A DNA stretch of 64,000 nt from contig NC_088326.1 of assembly GCF_910592395.1 (NCBI RefSeq), positions 13,521,001 to 13,585,000 of the forward strand, written 5' to 3'. The notes under the pieces were generated by a model. That model was given only the letters and a program-made list of their open reading frames with translations, was not told where the DNA came from and did no database searches. The translations under genes and the position numbers were made by a program. This DNA comes from Lineus longissimus. Lineage: Eukaryota; Nemertea; Pilidiophora; Heteronemertea; Lineidae. This document shows positions 47,016 through 59,700 of the stretch, piece after piece (the stretch's first letter is position 1; each line of letters starts with the position of its first letter).

Positions 47016-48083
47016 CCCAAGCCCAATCAACTTGAACCTATTCTTTATTATGATTGTTATCGTTGACCGGCGCAGTCAAGCAGACACAAACTCATTATTG
47101 TATTCAACCATCGTCATACACGGCTGATTCACTTTACCAACTGAGACTGTCTATGGATTTTTTTAGCTACGCTGGCTTTGCTTATAGTTTGTACTGGAGC
47201 TGACCGAAAGTAGTTCCAGCAAAATAGCTGCAATTTCATCAGAATATGCTGTAGCTGGGCCAGGAAATGTGCCATGATACCAATGTTTTAAACTCTTGTT
47301 TCGATAGGATTATAGCTATTCACAGCAGAAAGACTGAACTCCCCGTAATTGGCAGATTTTAAGCTGAGTATCATGTGAATAGTGATCTTGTCATACCCCA
47401 GTTATTTAGCAGCTCTACGCTGAATGTGTGTGCGTGCAGATGATGACTTGAAGCGAGGGGAGGGTTGGCCCTTTATTTGGATACAATTCTAGAAATATGT
47501 CCTTCAGATGACATGAGAATTATAAACATATCCTTGTCAGAAGGTTTGCCAATTGACATGCAATGCACGTGCAATGGAAGCCAATACTGGCAGAGATAAT
47601 ACGCTTGAATGTTATCGCTGCTTTGGAGAATGGGTAACCTTCAGCTCTGGCACAGGTCGGCGAATCAGGAAGCTATAAATCTCAAATAGGCCTACCTTAC
47701 AAATGAAACGATAAGTCAGCACACAGGAGATCCGTTAGTCTAGTACTCCAGTGGAGGAAGGCAAAATAAAATACATAGAGACTACATGTATATGAGTGGT
47801 AATCCTGTGTGTGTCATGGCAATGTGTCCTGGAGGATAAACCTTTCCTTGCAAAGCCCTACACGCATGGCTGAACACACCTGAGATCTTATTGACCAACA
47901 ATCACTTAGAACTGAGCTATGTATGCTTCGTTTTAAGGTCACGCAAGTATGCTTTTCATGTGTAAAAACTCACAATCAATTCAATAGCTTTTGCGACCAT
48001 GATGCCTTCAAAGGCCTACACATTTGCACGTACTGACAAGAACTATCAAGACGTGTTAACGTGATGAAAATTGACCTTATGGG

Positions 48084-48540
48084 TGTATTCGACTCCCTGT
48101 TCTCCACCGTTCTGGAACGGACCGAGAACAGGCGGACACGTTCCCGAGTCTCGAACGGGTTAGTGCTGTTGTCATAGCTACAATACCGGAACCACGGGAA
48201 AACCCCGGCCGGCAAGTTATTTTCGTCAACGAACAAGGCGCGATAAAATCCATTTTCCGCTTAACGTCTCGTCGGCTATGTTGAAAATTTAATTCGTACA
48301 AGTTGTATAGCGGGTTAAAGCTGTTCAAGACATTATTTCCTTGTTGAAATCGCACAAAAAATAACGTAAAAAGCAGACGAACTGTCGTTGTCCGCCATCT
48401 TTGTTCTTGGTTCGTTCCCGCTGCACCAGCAGACGAGGTGGTGTGGGATTTGGGAACAGGAACGGTTCCCGAACGCGTTCTCGCGTGTTCAACTCCTTCG
48501 AGAACACCGTTCTTATTTCGAGAACGGAGAGTCGAATACA
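48084..48540. mobile_element. MITE-like element with terminal inverted repeats
   Basis: The left end TGTATTCGACTCCCTGTTCT and the right end (reverse complement TGTATTCGACTCTCCGTTCT) form imperfect inverted repeats of about 20 bp around a 457-bp, CpG-richer interior. 'gttctcga'/'tcgagaac' motifs recur inside. No target-site duplication is certain. The 154-codon ORF inside has no transposase features, so it would be non-autonomous. Confidence 0.6.
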
Positions 48541-49735
48541 ATCATGGAGTCTACTGTTGACATCACACCAATTGGCCGCCTGGAAATCCTAGCATTGTAT
48601 TGACACGTGGTCAGTCGGCAATGGGACAATACACTCGGTGAATAGGACCAGTAGTCAATTTATGGTAGAGTTGACCGAACAATAGCCCTTGATGACATAA
48701 TGTTATTTAAAGGAACACGAAGGATAGAAATGTGGCTGGACGGAGGATAATACCCCACACGTCCGCCATGTGCTGCTCTACGTGCACCAAACTGATATAA
48801 TACGCAGGGCTTTCAGTGTTTGTGAAGGGGTTTTGGAGCATTTTTCGAGGTAGGCCGACTGGTACAGCACCTGGTTAACTCGACTGAGTGAAAGAATGAG
48901 GATATCTTAGGAACAGAATCGCTCTCGGCACCCATGTAACTGTTGTTACATCGGTATACTCTCTGCTGACGGCTCAGCCACTGGCCATCTTAAAAGGAAG
49001 CAGAGCCCCAGCGTTAAAATCAGTTTGGCCCAGGAAGGGCAAGTTTAGCAAGCCTCGTTTCCATAAAGGGAAGGTTAGGCCAATGGGAATCCTGCAAAAT
49101 GTCTTTGATATGATTGCTGCGTTGTAAAGTAAACTCACTATCCCGCGCCTGTCATCAGGGCCACGCTAATGTCAAACTGGAGGACAAACGGCTAAAAGTT
49201 AATGGACTGGGATTTATGCAGGAGAATCCAGCTGCGCGCACTCTGGCGTCATTTGCACGTGACGGGGTCTCTATTACGTCACTGACTCGCATGTCTTCGA
49301 CGTCACTTCATGACGTTACGATCCTCTCCTCTTTGGACTTCCTGTTATACATACTGCCCGATCAGAAAGACTCAATCGGGAGTCCTAGGACTTAAAATTG
49401 TGCTGAGGTCAAATATCAGAATAAAACCAGCAGTCATGTTTGCTCTACCTAAAGAGGGGACAACTTTGCAAGAAAGCCTGCCTACAGCAGAGAACCAAAT
49501 TAGAGGCATTTGAGACTAAACCAGCGCATGATGCATGAGAACTGATTCAGCGAATCCTTGAGTTTTAGCTTGGTTTTATCTTAGTTTTATCTAAGGTTTT
49601 GTCTCGGTTTCAATCTAGTCTTAATCCTAAGGCAGTTTTATGTGGTCAGATTAAGACTAAGAGTTGGTTTAAATGAGTTTGTCTTAAATCTAATACTTGA
49701 CCTCACCCATTGTAGCTTTATTGGGGTGTGTGCGT

Positions 49736-49753
49736 GGGGGGGGGGGGGGGGGG
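49736..49753. repeat. Poly(G) tract
   Basis: Run of 18 G residues in the inter-OATP spacer. Confidence 0.9.
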
Positions 49754-51510
49754 TAGTGAATATATATACCTGACTTGACTACTATAAGTAACTTATCATT
49801 ACTGTGTTGCACGGAAAGGTTCTATTTGTCCTAACTTGGTCTTTTGAAGACAAAGTCACAACAAGAATGTTCTCGACGCATTTGCCGAGCTGTGAATGCA
49901 TTATGTACACCATAAGGGAACTCCCAGTGTCCTCCCAGTGTCGGGTGACAATACAGGCGTCAGAGTTTCCTTGTTTCTCTACCTATGTAAGCTCGACTCG
50001 ACAAAGAGAAAGTGCTTGAAGAATGAACTTACTTTAGCTAGCTTTGAGGGGACGACCCAGTTAATCCATGTCATCGATACAGCACTTGCCTTGCAACGAA
50101 TGCATTATATTCCTTCATGTAAATATGTACAGCGGAACGCACACGACAGGTCTTGCTTTGGTAACGGATGTGGACGCGATGGTATGAAATCGGATTTAAC
50201 ATCTCAATTGATTGATCGCAGATTAATCAATATTACCATGCACACCTGTTTCATTGAGGCAGTGTAACTTATGTGTCGAGCAGGGAGCGCCATAAAGGTC
50301 CCACATACATAGTCAGAGAGATCGGGGTGATATGCCACATTACCGCCCCGCTAGTCCATGACAACAGTCGGAGGTAGCGTCATTATCAGAGAGATCAATG
50401 GGAGCCAGAGGACCTTGGAAATATATTGCTTTAATTTTTCATTATATCCATTTCACTATCTCACATTATTTATCAAATTGCATTCACATCAGATTGATAG
50501 ATCCTTTGTCTCTTCGCTTTCGACTTTATACATTGTCAATAACAAGGCAAGCGCCAACAGAGAATAAATACACGGGTATAACATAATACAGCTTAAAGTG
50601 CCTTGGCATGTTGTGATGACTATGACTCCATTCTAACCAGGGGATCCAGCAATTATGTACATCATTGAAAAATATCTGTTCGTCTTTTTACAACCGCCTT
50701 CACCAGTCGTCACCATCTCGGGTTATCTGTACTGTTTACACGAGACAAAACCGAGCCGGATCAGTTAAGATCGGTGAGCCGGTACGTGTGGCTCGATGTG
50801 GGCGAAGAAGTGGACTATCATGTCTTGAAAACTTGGTACATATTTATGAGATTACGTCGTTCATGATCTCTCCTGATCTGGTCTGGTTTGGTACCATGTA
50901 AACTAACCTTCACCAAAGCGTGTAGTGATATGTTCTTATCCTTGCATTATCTATAACCCAGTATGGTACTGGCTGTGAACTTCGCATGCAAAACCTTTCT
51001 ATATTTTTGTTATGAGTAGAATATTCATGGGAAATGCAATTTTGAGCAACCACAAGAGTGAGCTAATTCTACAGAGCACGTCCATCAATGGCACTCGTGC
51101 CAAGTGATACACAATATTGCACAGGCAGCTGGCTGAGATTCAGCAAAGGGATGAGTGGGATTGAGCACAATACGAGTCAGGACCCAGAACAACTTAGTCT
51201 CTCTCTAACTCGCCGTTAACTAGTTTAACCGGCGTTTCACTGGGCTTAACTGAAGCACAGCGAGCACACAGAAGCCGAGTGGGTGACCTTAGATGGTTTT
51301 GAACAACCAGCCACTAAGAGTTCAATTCAACGATTTGAAGCGCCAGCCTTCTCGGTCCCCTAACGACCAAGGGAGGTTGAGATGAGGGACTTATCACGAA
51401 TGGTGTCCAGTCATTTGTCAGTTTTTCTCCGCCAGCGGTGATCGCTTGAAGAGCCACCTCGTCCTGAAGTATCCAAGCGCAATTATGCAGGGCATATGGA
51501 CGGTATGTAA

Positions 51511-51560
51511 TCACAAAACACACTCCTCTATAAATCACAAAACACACTCCTCTCTATAAA
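51511..51560 (-). repeat. 24-26-bp duplication of the OATP-B stop-codon region
   Basis: The minus-strand sequence GATTTATAGAGGAGTGTG... occurs twice head to tail; the first copy contains the real stop (TAG, 51556-51554) and the second lies in the 3' UTR. Confidence 0.8.
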
Positions 51561-54500
51561 TCGGTTGTAAAACCAGGATTGTGATGACCCTGACCGTCCA
51601 CGACCTTGACCTTCGTGCGGTCATCTTTTTCGTCGTCTTGGAAGGCCTTGTTTTCCTTCCCCTCCATGGGAACCGCGGTCTTTTCTTTATCCTCGTGCGG
51701 AGGTTTATAAACCAGCGACGCCATCAACATGAAGAAAAAGGAAAAAAAGATGGCCATCGCAGAGAGAATGAGAAGTCGCCAGCTTGTGGTGAAACCGTCG
51801 TAGATCCAACAGGAACCTCGCTTCCCACACTTGTCCTGCCACACGATGCATGAGCTATCCACTACTGCGCCGAATACTAACGGACCGGGTATGCTACCTG
51901 GAACGAGGATGGCGAGAGACTGACGGGTTGTGACAACTAGAGAGTAATTAAGAAATGGGACCGAATAAGACTGAAATATGAATAACTAGGACCATACTGT
52001 CACGTTTAAAGGACAAATATAATGCACATACTTCGTTATAGCAATGTGGATTTCCACCAACACACATTTCGGACTGAATAGCATAAAACCTGAGTCTGCA
52101 TCGGTTCTTGACCAAACTGGCACACACAATATCAGTAGCATAATGGACTAAATTACACATACTCACCAAGAAATCTAATGAACACCCATTGGATAGCGAG
52201 GGAGTAGCCTCGGAGGTTCTCAGGAACGCATCTGAAATGGAAAATAGAACTCGTGGAGGCGTTCGTGGAGAAGACGTGGAGAGAGGTGCACTCAGCCAGA
52301 GTCTTCAGGACTCTGACTCTGCCAAGTACATGGAGTATTAATGTACGATTTAGGAAGAAGCGTACATTTGGTAGTATTGACCAAACATTCTCTGCAATGT
52401 CCCAGGTTCCCTCAATAGGGTTGTCACTATTTTTCGACCAATTAGAATTGTTTGACTGGGGTGGTCCTGACGTCACTCATTCAGTTTGTGTCCCTTTGCC
52501 GACAGGTCCTAAAGATGATCTAACAAGACGCTCATTGGGTTCTCCACGCCTTGCATGGTGGCGTTGTTAATTTCGGAGGAAGAATGGCGAATGGCGAATG
52601 GCGGAGGCTTACCTGAGTGTCGCAGTGACCGTGGGAGTTAAAGCTAGGAAAATACAGAATATCACAACGAATAGGAATGCGAGGAACAGTGACTGCTGGG
52701 GTGTGCAGTTTGTGGCAGAGTCACAACGCCCTGTGGTTGCCAGGGTGACATCGGAAGTTACGGCACTTGGATTTTCCACAAGGACACTTTGAGCAATACA
52801 CGAGCACCCGGTAAAGTTCTGGAAAACGAAACAGGGATGATCAGTTTTGTTGGCAGGGTTGAGATTGTTAGCTGTGCCGGTATATCAAATGCAGTCCCTT
52901 GTAATCTGTCTTAACTAATGCCATTCTTCACTTAGTGCTGATGACGAAGAGAGTGCTTTACAAAGATAACACAGTTTAGAATATTCCTCAAGAAAGCAAA
53001 CTTACTTTTGTAGTGGCACTTCTCAAGGTGTAGTTGGCACAACCAGCGTGGCAGGCGGAGAAGTATTCCATGCCATCTTGGCCACAGATTGGCTCCTGGA
53101 TGACCGTGCTGCATCGACACCCCGCGTTACACGTCGCTGTTAAGTTGACGGCTCCTTCGCGCATGGCGGAACTGGAATGATAAGGTCAAGATCAAGACTT
53201 TGCCAAGTGAAAGGATTGCATTATTGCCTTGTGCAGCCAGCATACGCCGCCGTCTCGCGCTTACCTGTTACCATACTGCCTTGTGTAGCCTGCATAAGCT
53301 ACCGTTTCGCATCTAGCAAACAAGAAAGGCAGAACGAGTACACCAATTCCCAGGGACACAGCACCCATTCGTATCATTCCGCGGACTTTCCACTTCTTCA
53401 TGGTTGGTACTATTCCGCCTATGATTTGACCACCGGCGGCCGAGGGGATCGCCACAAAACCTGCAGGAGAAAGTGATACAAGTTGATTTGTCTTAAACCT
53501 GCTAATGGCAAGATGGCAAGGCCGACGAGATGCAGTCAATAAGCCATGATGCCTGTAACATTACAGGCCTGCGATTAGCAGTAAGAGCCCTGGTGTAAGT
53601 ACTATAAGCAATTTGTAAAGTTCCCTCGATACCATCACAGCGTTGGGATTTTACATCAGATGAACCTCCCAAGGAACACCTATACCTGTCAGCAATGCAG
53701 CCCTAGAAGCCTCCTGGTTGAACTGGTTCTGAATAAACCCAAGAAACCCCATGTATACCTGTCAGATATGCGGCCCTAGAAGCCTCCTGGTTGAACTGGT
53801 TCTGAATAAACCCAAGAAACCCCATGTATTCCTGTCAGATATGCGGCCCAAGAAGCCTCCTGGTTGAACTGGTTCTGGATAAACCCAAGGAACCCCATGC
53901 ATACCTGTCAGATATGCGGCCCAAGAAGCCGTTTGGTTGAACTGGTTCTGGATAAACTTGGGCATGAAAGTGGCGAAGCCCCCGGCACACAACATGGCGA
54001 ACACGCCAGCGAAGGTCAGGCACATGAATGTTGGGTTCTTGATGAGGATCGCAGTAGCCTTAGGCATATCCTTGAGCGTGTAGCCGAACCCTTCCCGAGA
54101 TGTCGTCTCGTCACTGCCGTCTGCGTGGGCTTGGTTGTCTCGCCATGCGCGGTTCTTCTCAGCCTCTGAAGGTATAACAAGATGATGGAAGATGTTTTCG
54201 CAACAACGGTGAGGAAAGGTTTGACTTTGCTTTAAACAGTATCTTTTCTTGTTACGATAGGTCAGGCTGTCGGAAACAAACCGACAAATCGTCTTTCAAC
54301 ATGAATGAACAATGATGAGAGGAGCATATCACTGATGAGGAATCAGACAATAGTGGCTGTGACCAGCCGAGTGTAGACCAAGGCGTGTTAGGTCAAAGCC
54401 AACTGACCTTATACAATAGAATACAGAGTTTATTTACGTACCAGGTAGCTCCCATCCGAAGCAGAAGAGTAACATGCCAACTGTTATCGCCATTATTGCT

Positions 54501-56798
54501 GATATCATGAATCCCATCCACCAAGCTCCAACCCAACTCGGGTCAATTGTGGTCAAGGTCAAACTAAAGGGGAAAGTTTTTATACAGCAGCCATAATCAT
54601 TATTTAATGTCAAGGTCAAGGTCAAGGTCAAACTATAGAGGAATGTTGTATAACCTTTCTCTTCGCTCTAGAGAGAGGGCATGACTCTTCCACTTAGTTA
54701 TTCGGGTAAGACTCATGCCCACGCTGTGGGCATAGCCATAAACTAGCCACAAACGTTGCCGTTCATCACACATCAAGCAAGATCCTTGCCAAGGAGCATG
54801 GAACTTTGGCCAAAACAGCATTGTTTACCTGGCAGTGTCAACCATATCCGCATCCACGTAGATATCGAGGAGATAGCCTCCGATGATGAAACCGAGAGCG
54901 GGACCAAGGCCTGCGAACCCTTCCATTATTCCTGCAACAAAACAAGACACCTGCTCTAAGTTGATGATGACAGTGAGGTCATTCTGGCAACGAGTTCGCT
55001 CTGTTGTGATCCCGTGGACACTTGCTTGGCATTTGATTGGCCAAGGCTTCGAGAGGCGTTGGCACTAGCCTTATGCTTCTTGCTATGAGGATGGGGCTGG
55101 GGATCGGACGGGATATACACGGGATGGTTTCTATGCCTCAATACGGGCAGCAAACGACACATTCCAAATACAATGAAAACGGCCTTATTGGATGTTGTAC
55201 GATGTTCCCATCCAGCTCGAGCCAGGTAAAAGAAGAAGAAAGCCTGAAAGACTTACCGACATATGTCGGTGACTGGTACGTCTTGACGTTATCATCCAGG
55301 TAGACAACGCCGATGGTGTATAGTGTCGTGCCGCCGATGCCGTGCAGGAACTGGCCCAGGATGAATACGCCAAGGTAGCCACGGAGACCTGTATCAGTAC
55401 AGGTTGTGTTTTTGTCCCCTAAAACAGATGATGAAACAAGCGGATATTACAATCTCAATCTCTTCTTGTTCTTTCTCTTCCTCTCATGAGACCACTGCGA
55501 CCCGTTTCGCGACTCTCCAATGGTCTGTGGTGGCGCTTTACTTAGTGGACATAATGAGCGCCGACCATAGACCATCGAAGCTTCGTACGGTCCGCGAATC
55601 TCCATTGAGCCGAATGAGCAGGCGATCATGATATTAGTGGCACCAAATCACTACAGAATAGTGGCGGAGTCTTAGCATTTTATCGTGGGCTGTGTGCTTG
55701 GGCAGGAGTTTCTGTGAGGAAACCGAGGTTAAGCTAGGGTTGTCTGAGAACCAGAGTTGGCCAACTAGCTCCCCTGGCGAGATATACTTGCGGTACAAGC
55801 AGTAATGCTGGTGGTACCAGTGACTTGCATCGTCGCGTCTGCATTCAAGGTACCACTGTAGAGTCACCGAAAACTGACTTACCTGAGCAGAGGTCGCGAA
55901 CTGTACTCGAACCTGCATCATATAAACCAGTGGTGAAGTGCGGAAGAAACATGATGCAAGACCCAATGCCCATGATTACGCAAGCGGCAGCCAACCAGCG
56001 GGGCTTGTGTCCGATGCGTCCATAGTAACCAATCGGGATGACGAAGATGCCCGCTGCCAGTTCGTAGGCGCTCGAGATCATGGACACCTCGAGACTGGAA
56101 AAGCCGAACCGGCGTTCGTACATTGTCGTGTTCACATTGTTGATTCCGTTGACAACGAATCCTGGAAAAAAAGGGGTTGTGATGATGATGATGATGATCA
56201 CAGGTCAGTTCTTCAAAGCGGTCGTTGAAGACATTGCTGTTTGAGAGGCGATTTCAAGGGTAGGCGACGTGATCCTGTTATGGCGAAAGGGGCTTCACAA
56301 ATCTTTATGTTATGCTATGACGATAACGGTGATGATGATGACTGTCAAGGTTATGGGGTTAAAACCCCTAACCATAGATAAAAAGGTACTTATACCTCAA
56401 GTTTCATAGCTGGTTGCTAAAACATAAATATAGAATGACGGTGATGATGATGACTGTCAAGGTTATGGGGTTAAAACCCCTAACCATAGATAAAAAGGTA
56501 CTTATACCTCAAGTTTCATAGCTGGTTGCTAAAACATAAATATAGAATGCTAGAGAAAGCGCCCACCTTGTACTATTGCATAAAAACTCAGCACTACCAG
56601 GGCGATTTTGGTGTTGTTGCAGTGTTGTAAACATCCCGGATGGCTTCTCCCGTAGCCGCACCGCACTTCTACTTCGGTGTGACCTTGATCTTCTTGCTCG
56701 TGACCTTGAGATTCAACGGCGACGACGCCATTTCGATTGTTGCTCTCTGGAATGTATTTTTGAAGGTTGCTATTTCCTGGCGTTGGCTCATCAGCCAT
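51554..56798 (-). CDS. SLCO-like: Organic anion transporting polypeptide (OATP/SLCO), copy B
   Basis: Tandem paralogue of copy A, same strand. Exons (minus): 56798-56567, 56161-55883, 55418-55257, 54931-54829, 54563-54442, 54165-53905, 53460-53265, 53171-53006, 52818-52613, 52231-52167, 51897-51554. They join to 711 aa. Exons 3, 4, 5, 6 and 10 have exactly the same lengths as in copy A (162, 103, 122, 261, 65 nt). Family marks: ERRFGFSS, AAGIFVIPIGYYGRIG, QFLHGIGGTTLYTIG, DPSWVGAWWMG (~266), NPTFMCL, and a Kazal-like loop (~455-505, CRCSTVIQEPICGQDG). The N-terminus is shorter (~60 cytoplasmic residues). The C-terminus ends TTDL, a possible class I PDZ ligand absent from copy A. Exons 6 and 7 have duplicated donors. 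Confidence 0.95.
53225..53310 (-). repeat. Degenerate 52-bp duplication at the OATP-B exon 7 donor
   Basis: 'tgccttgtgcagccagcata' in the intron (from 53225) parallels 'tgccttgtgtagcctgcata' in exon 7 (from 53277). The duplicated piece spans the last codons of the exon. Confidence 0.65.
53680..53960 (-). repeat. 73-bp tandem array of the OATP-B exon 6 end and donor
   Basis: Four copies with equivalent exon ends at 53905 (used), 53832, 53759 and 53686. Each repeats the coding stretch FIQNQFNQ-A-AAYLTG and the CTGACAG|GTAT donor; in the 53832 copy the donor is mutated to GAAT. Reading past the first donor meets a stop before the third, so only the 53905 donor yields the full protein. Confidence 0.95.
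54597..54645 (-). repeat. Partial copy of the OATP-B exon 5 acceptor with (TTGACC)n
   Basis: Upstream of exon 5, CTATAG|TTTGACCTTGACC followed by more TTGACC units mimics the real acceptor TTTTAG|TTTGACCTTGACC at 54563. Confidence 0.6.
56326..56549. repeat. 112-bp tandem duplication, 2 copies
   Basis: Copies start at 56326 and 56438 ('acggtgatgatgatgactgt') and are essentially identical, so the duplication is recent. Each holds the palindrome ggggttaaaacccc. It lies in OATP-B intron 1, ending 18 nt from exon 1. Confidence 0.95.
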
Positions 56799-59700
56799 GC
56801 TTTTACCAAGTGTCGGCTCCTATCGTCTGAAAATACAAGATCGTTTCACAACCTTCAAGTTTTGCATCGACCATGGTGGTACTATTTCACTATCATCGAC
56901 CATGGTGGTACTATTTCACTATAAAACTTCCTTGGATCGACCATGGTGGTAATATTTCACTATAAAACTTCCTTGGATCGACCAACTCATTTTAACCGCG
57001 GTCTGACAGTCACCAAGTGTTGTGCATCATTTCTAAATCAGCCACACGATAATAACTTTTGTTGCGGTATGAGGATTCATTTATGAGTTAGCACCATCGG
57101 AACTGATGTATCGATGTGACACGTGAACCAGACAGATCCAGATGTATCCACCATTTGATGAAACATGATATAGACCGACCAGCCTGCACCCAGTGGTCTC
57201 TACGACAAAAGATATTCAAGTCATGTGCTATTTATAAGGTTATGGTAAAAAACGGGCCAGGTTTTTACCTATACAAGTAAAAACTGACTTACACTTACAA
57301 TAGTGATGTTTCTCCTTTGCACACATTCAGATATTGCATTGTACGACATGGGCGTTCAGTCCATGTTTACAGACACTTAAGTCCAATGCTGTAGTTTATG
57401 TAAATCGCATATAGGCCTGTGTCAGGTATATGTAACTCTCGTTACTCTACCAACCGATCGATCTTTATGCTGGGAGGCTTTAGGCCTATGGCAGATTGCG
57501 CTACTGGTTACATGAGTCGGGGATTAATGGCCAAAAGATATCGGTGCTCCCATTTATGACTGCATTCTCTACTATAAAATATGGCCCATCGCGCATTAAT
57601 TGTCCATCATCGACGTTAAAGCTAGATCAGGAAAAGATCGGATATAAACGGGATCTTTGATTATCACATGATGAAAGGCCAGAAAGTTTTCATATCAATA
57701 AACTATATTCCTGCCTTAACTTCTCGGCAGTACGGCTGGCCATACCTACAGAGCGGCATGGCAGCAGAGATCACAAACACCACAGTATGTCACATCTTCA
57801 GTGGTCTTATCCTGAATCAATAAACTATATTCCTGCCTTAACTTCTCGGCAGTACGGCTGGCCATACCTACAGAGCGGCATGGCAGCAGAGATCGCAAAC
57901 ACCACAGTATGTCACATCGTCAGTGGTCTTATCCTGAATCAATTTAATTGTAGATAATACATTTATAGCCGTCAAAATCACACAATAACTTCAAGTTTAT
58001 CCATGCCTTTCCAAACTGAATCATAACTGTGGTATTGTCACGTATTCAAATGTTCTGTTAATGTGTTCGTTATTGTGCCATGATGTCAGCATGTGTGCTC
58101 GTTTACAGCTCGACGCCAGCTGTTGGTTGGTCACACTGAGATGTGACGTAGTAATCAATCCCAATTAAATGAAGATATTCCACCATCCTTGGACTGAGAA
58201 AACACCATTGTGTACACACCAACCGTACGCATCATTTAGTCAATATCGTCGCTAATTCTGTCTCAAATTCATATACGTATCTGAATAAACTGTACTGTGA
58301 TTTACTATGTATTTTACAAGTTAAGTTGAAACATACTTTTTTCAACTGGACGCAAATCTGTCATGCAAAGTTCGAAAATGCCGGGTCTGGCTTATATGAA
58401 CCTACATGTATATATTCGTGCAAGGCGTGCCAAAACGAACTTATTTTGTCTAGAATTTAATTCTCTATCGAATGCACTTAGTCCTGAGTCCATACGACCG
58501 ATCCAGCAGGGTCGACTCCTGAACGTATCAACCGCCAGGCGGTTGATTAGTACTGAATGGGTCAAGTGATAAATGTACATTGTACAGGGTTTCAGCTCTC
58601 CTTACGTTGAACGCACATGAGGTTGTGAAAGCACAGCTGGGGACTTATTCAACATTGGAAACGGCAGCTGCGGAGGTAAACAATCAGATAAGAATAAAGG
58701 CCAATGAGCGGTTTCACACGAATGTTGCTTACTCTTCCTCTGAGCGACTTTTCACTACTTTTTGGGAACGCGCTTACGATTCCCGATCAGGGCCCAAAAG
58801 GTCATCGATTGAGAAAATAAGTGCCATTGTTGAATGACATCGGGATTATAAATGTTAACCAAACGCTTCACTGATCATGATCGCCCAAACGAACTTCGTC
58901 GAAATGGTTTACAGGGATATTAACTTGGCCGATTGGATGTGCCAAACAAGATGATGGGTGAATGGTCTCTTACGTACCTTCAAACAGCGACCAGTTAAAC
59001 TCTTTTTCCTTCAGATTGTCAGCTCCTATATCCCCCGATCATTAGCATGGCCTCCACTTGTCATGCGTCCAACAGGTCATACTACACATGTATACTCTAA
59101 TGTAAAGACTTTAATGCTTCGTGTACACTCATCACATGGACATAAATGGCTTTCTCATTCATCGTAAATGCGATCTTGAATGTTTTGTGCAAAGTATTGT
59201 ATCACTATTATTGCGGTGTAATAGTGATTCCATGAGTCCGCTTGTGATATGAGCACCACAAAGTGCATGGGTGTGATCTCAACCACAGAATGGAGAAATG
59301 GTTAACTGTCAACAGTCATGACATGGTCTTTCACGCGTATTTCCATACTTCCAATAGAGATGGCGATGGTGGGCTGCATCTAAATCTGGTATATAGTGAT
59401 TTTCGCTAGGTTGAAGGGGGTTTGCACTACCCCGCCAACCGACCCATACCGTTATAAAGTCGAACGACCCAACAAAGATAGAGTGTATTGATATACCCCC
59501 AAGGAAGAGCTTCATGGGGTCAATGGGCCTAAACTGGCAAGGAAAAAGAAACGCAATGTCCATGCTTTCTTGGAGGCTATCCTCAAGAAATGATATTGAC
59601 TTGTTCAACATGCCACATTGCAATCCCATGAGTGTGAGATCAGAGCCCATCATACCACCTCTGACCCTTGACGGAATATGTCACTGTAAGCGCTGCCGAT

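Larger units (their letters stand above)
45727..51510. other. Intergenic spacer between the two OATP genes
   Basis: About 5.8 kb containing poly(G) tracts (46540-46553, 49736-49753), one possible short peptide ORF (46812-47015) and a MITE-like element (48084-48540). No further OATP exon was found on either strand. Confidence 0.5.

Noticed and set aside
48077-48541. 154-codon ORF
   Set aside because: It spans exactly the MITE-like element, including its inverted termini, so it is explained by the CpG-rich element rather than a gene.
59309-59653. 114-codon ORF between OATP-B and SLC20
   Set aside because: No family features, no promoter or splice context.
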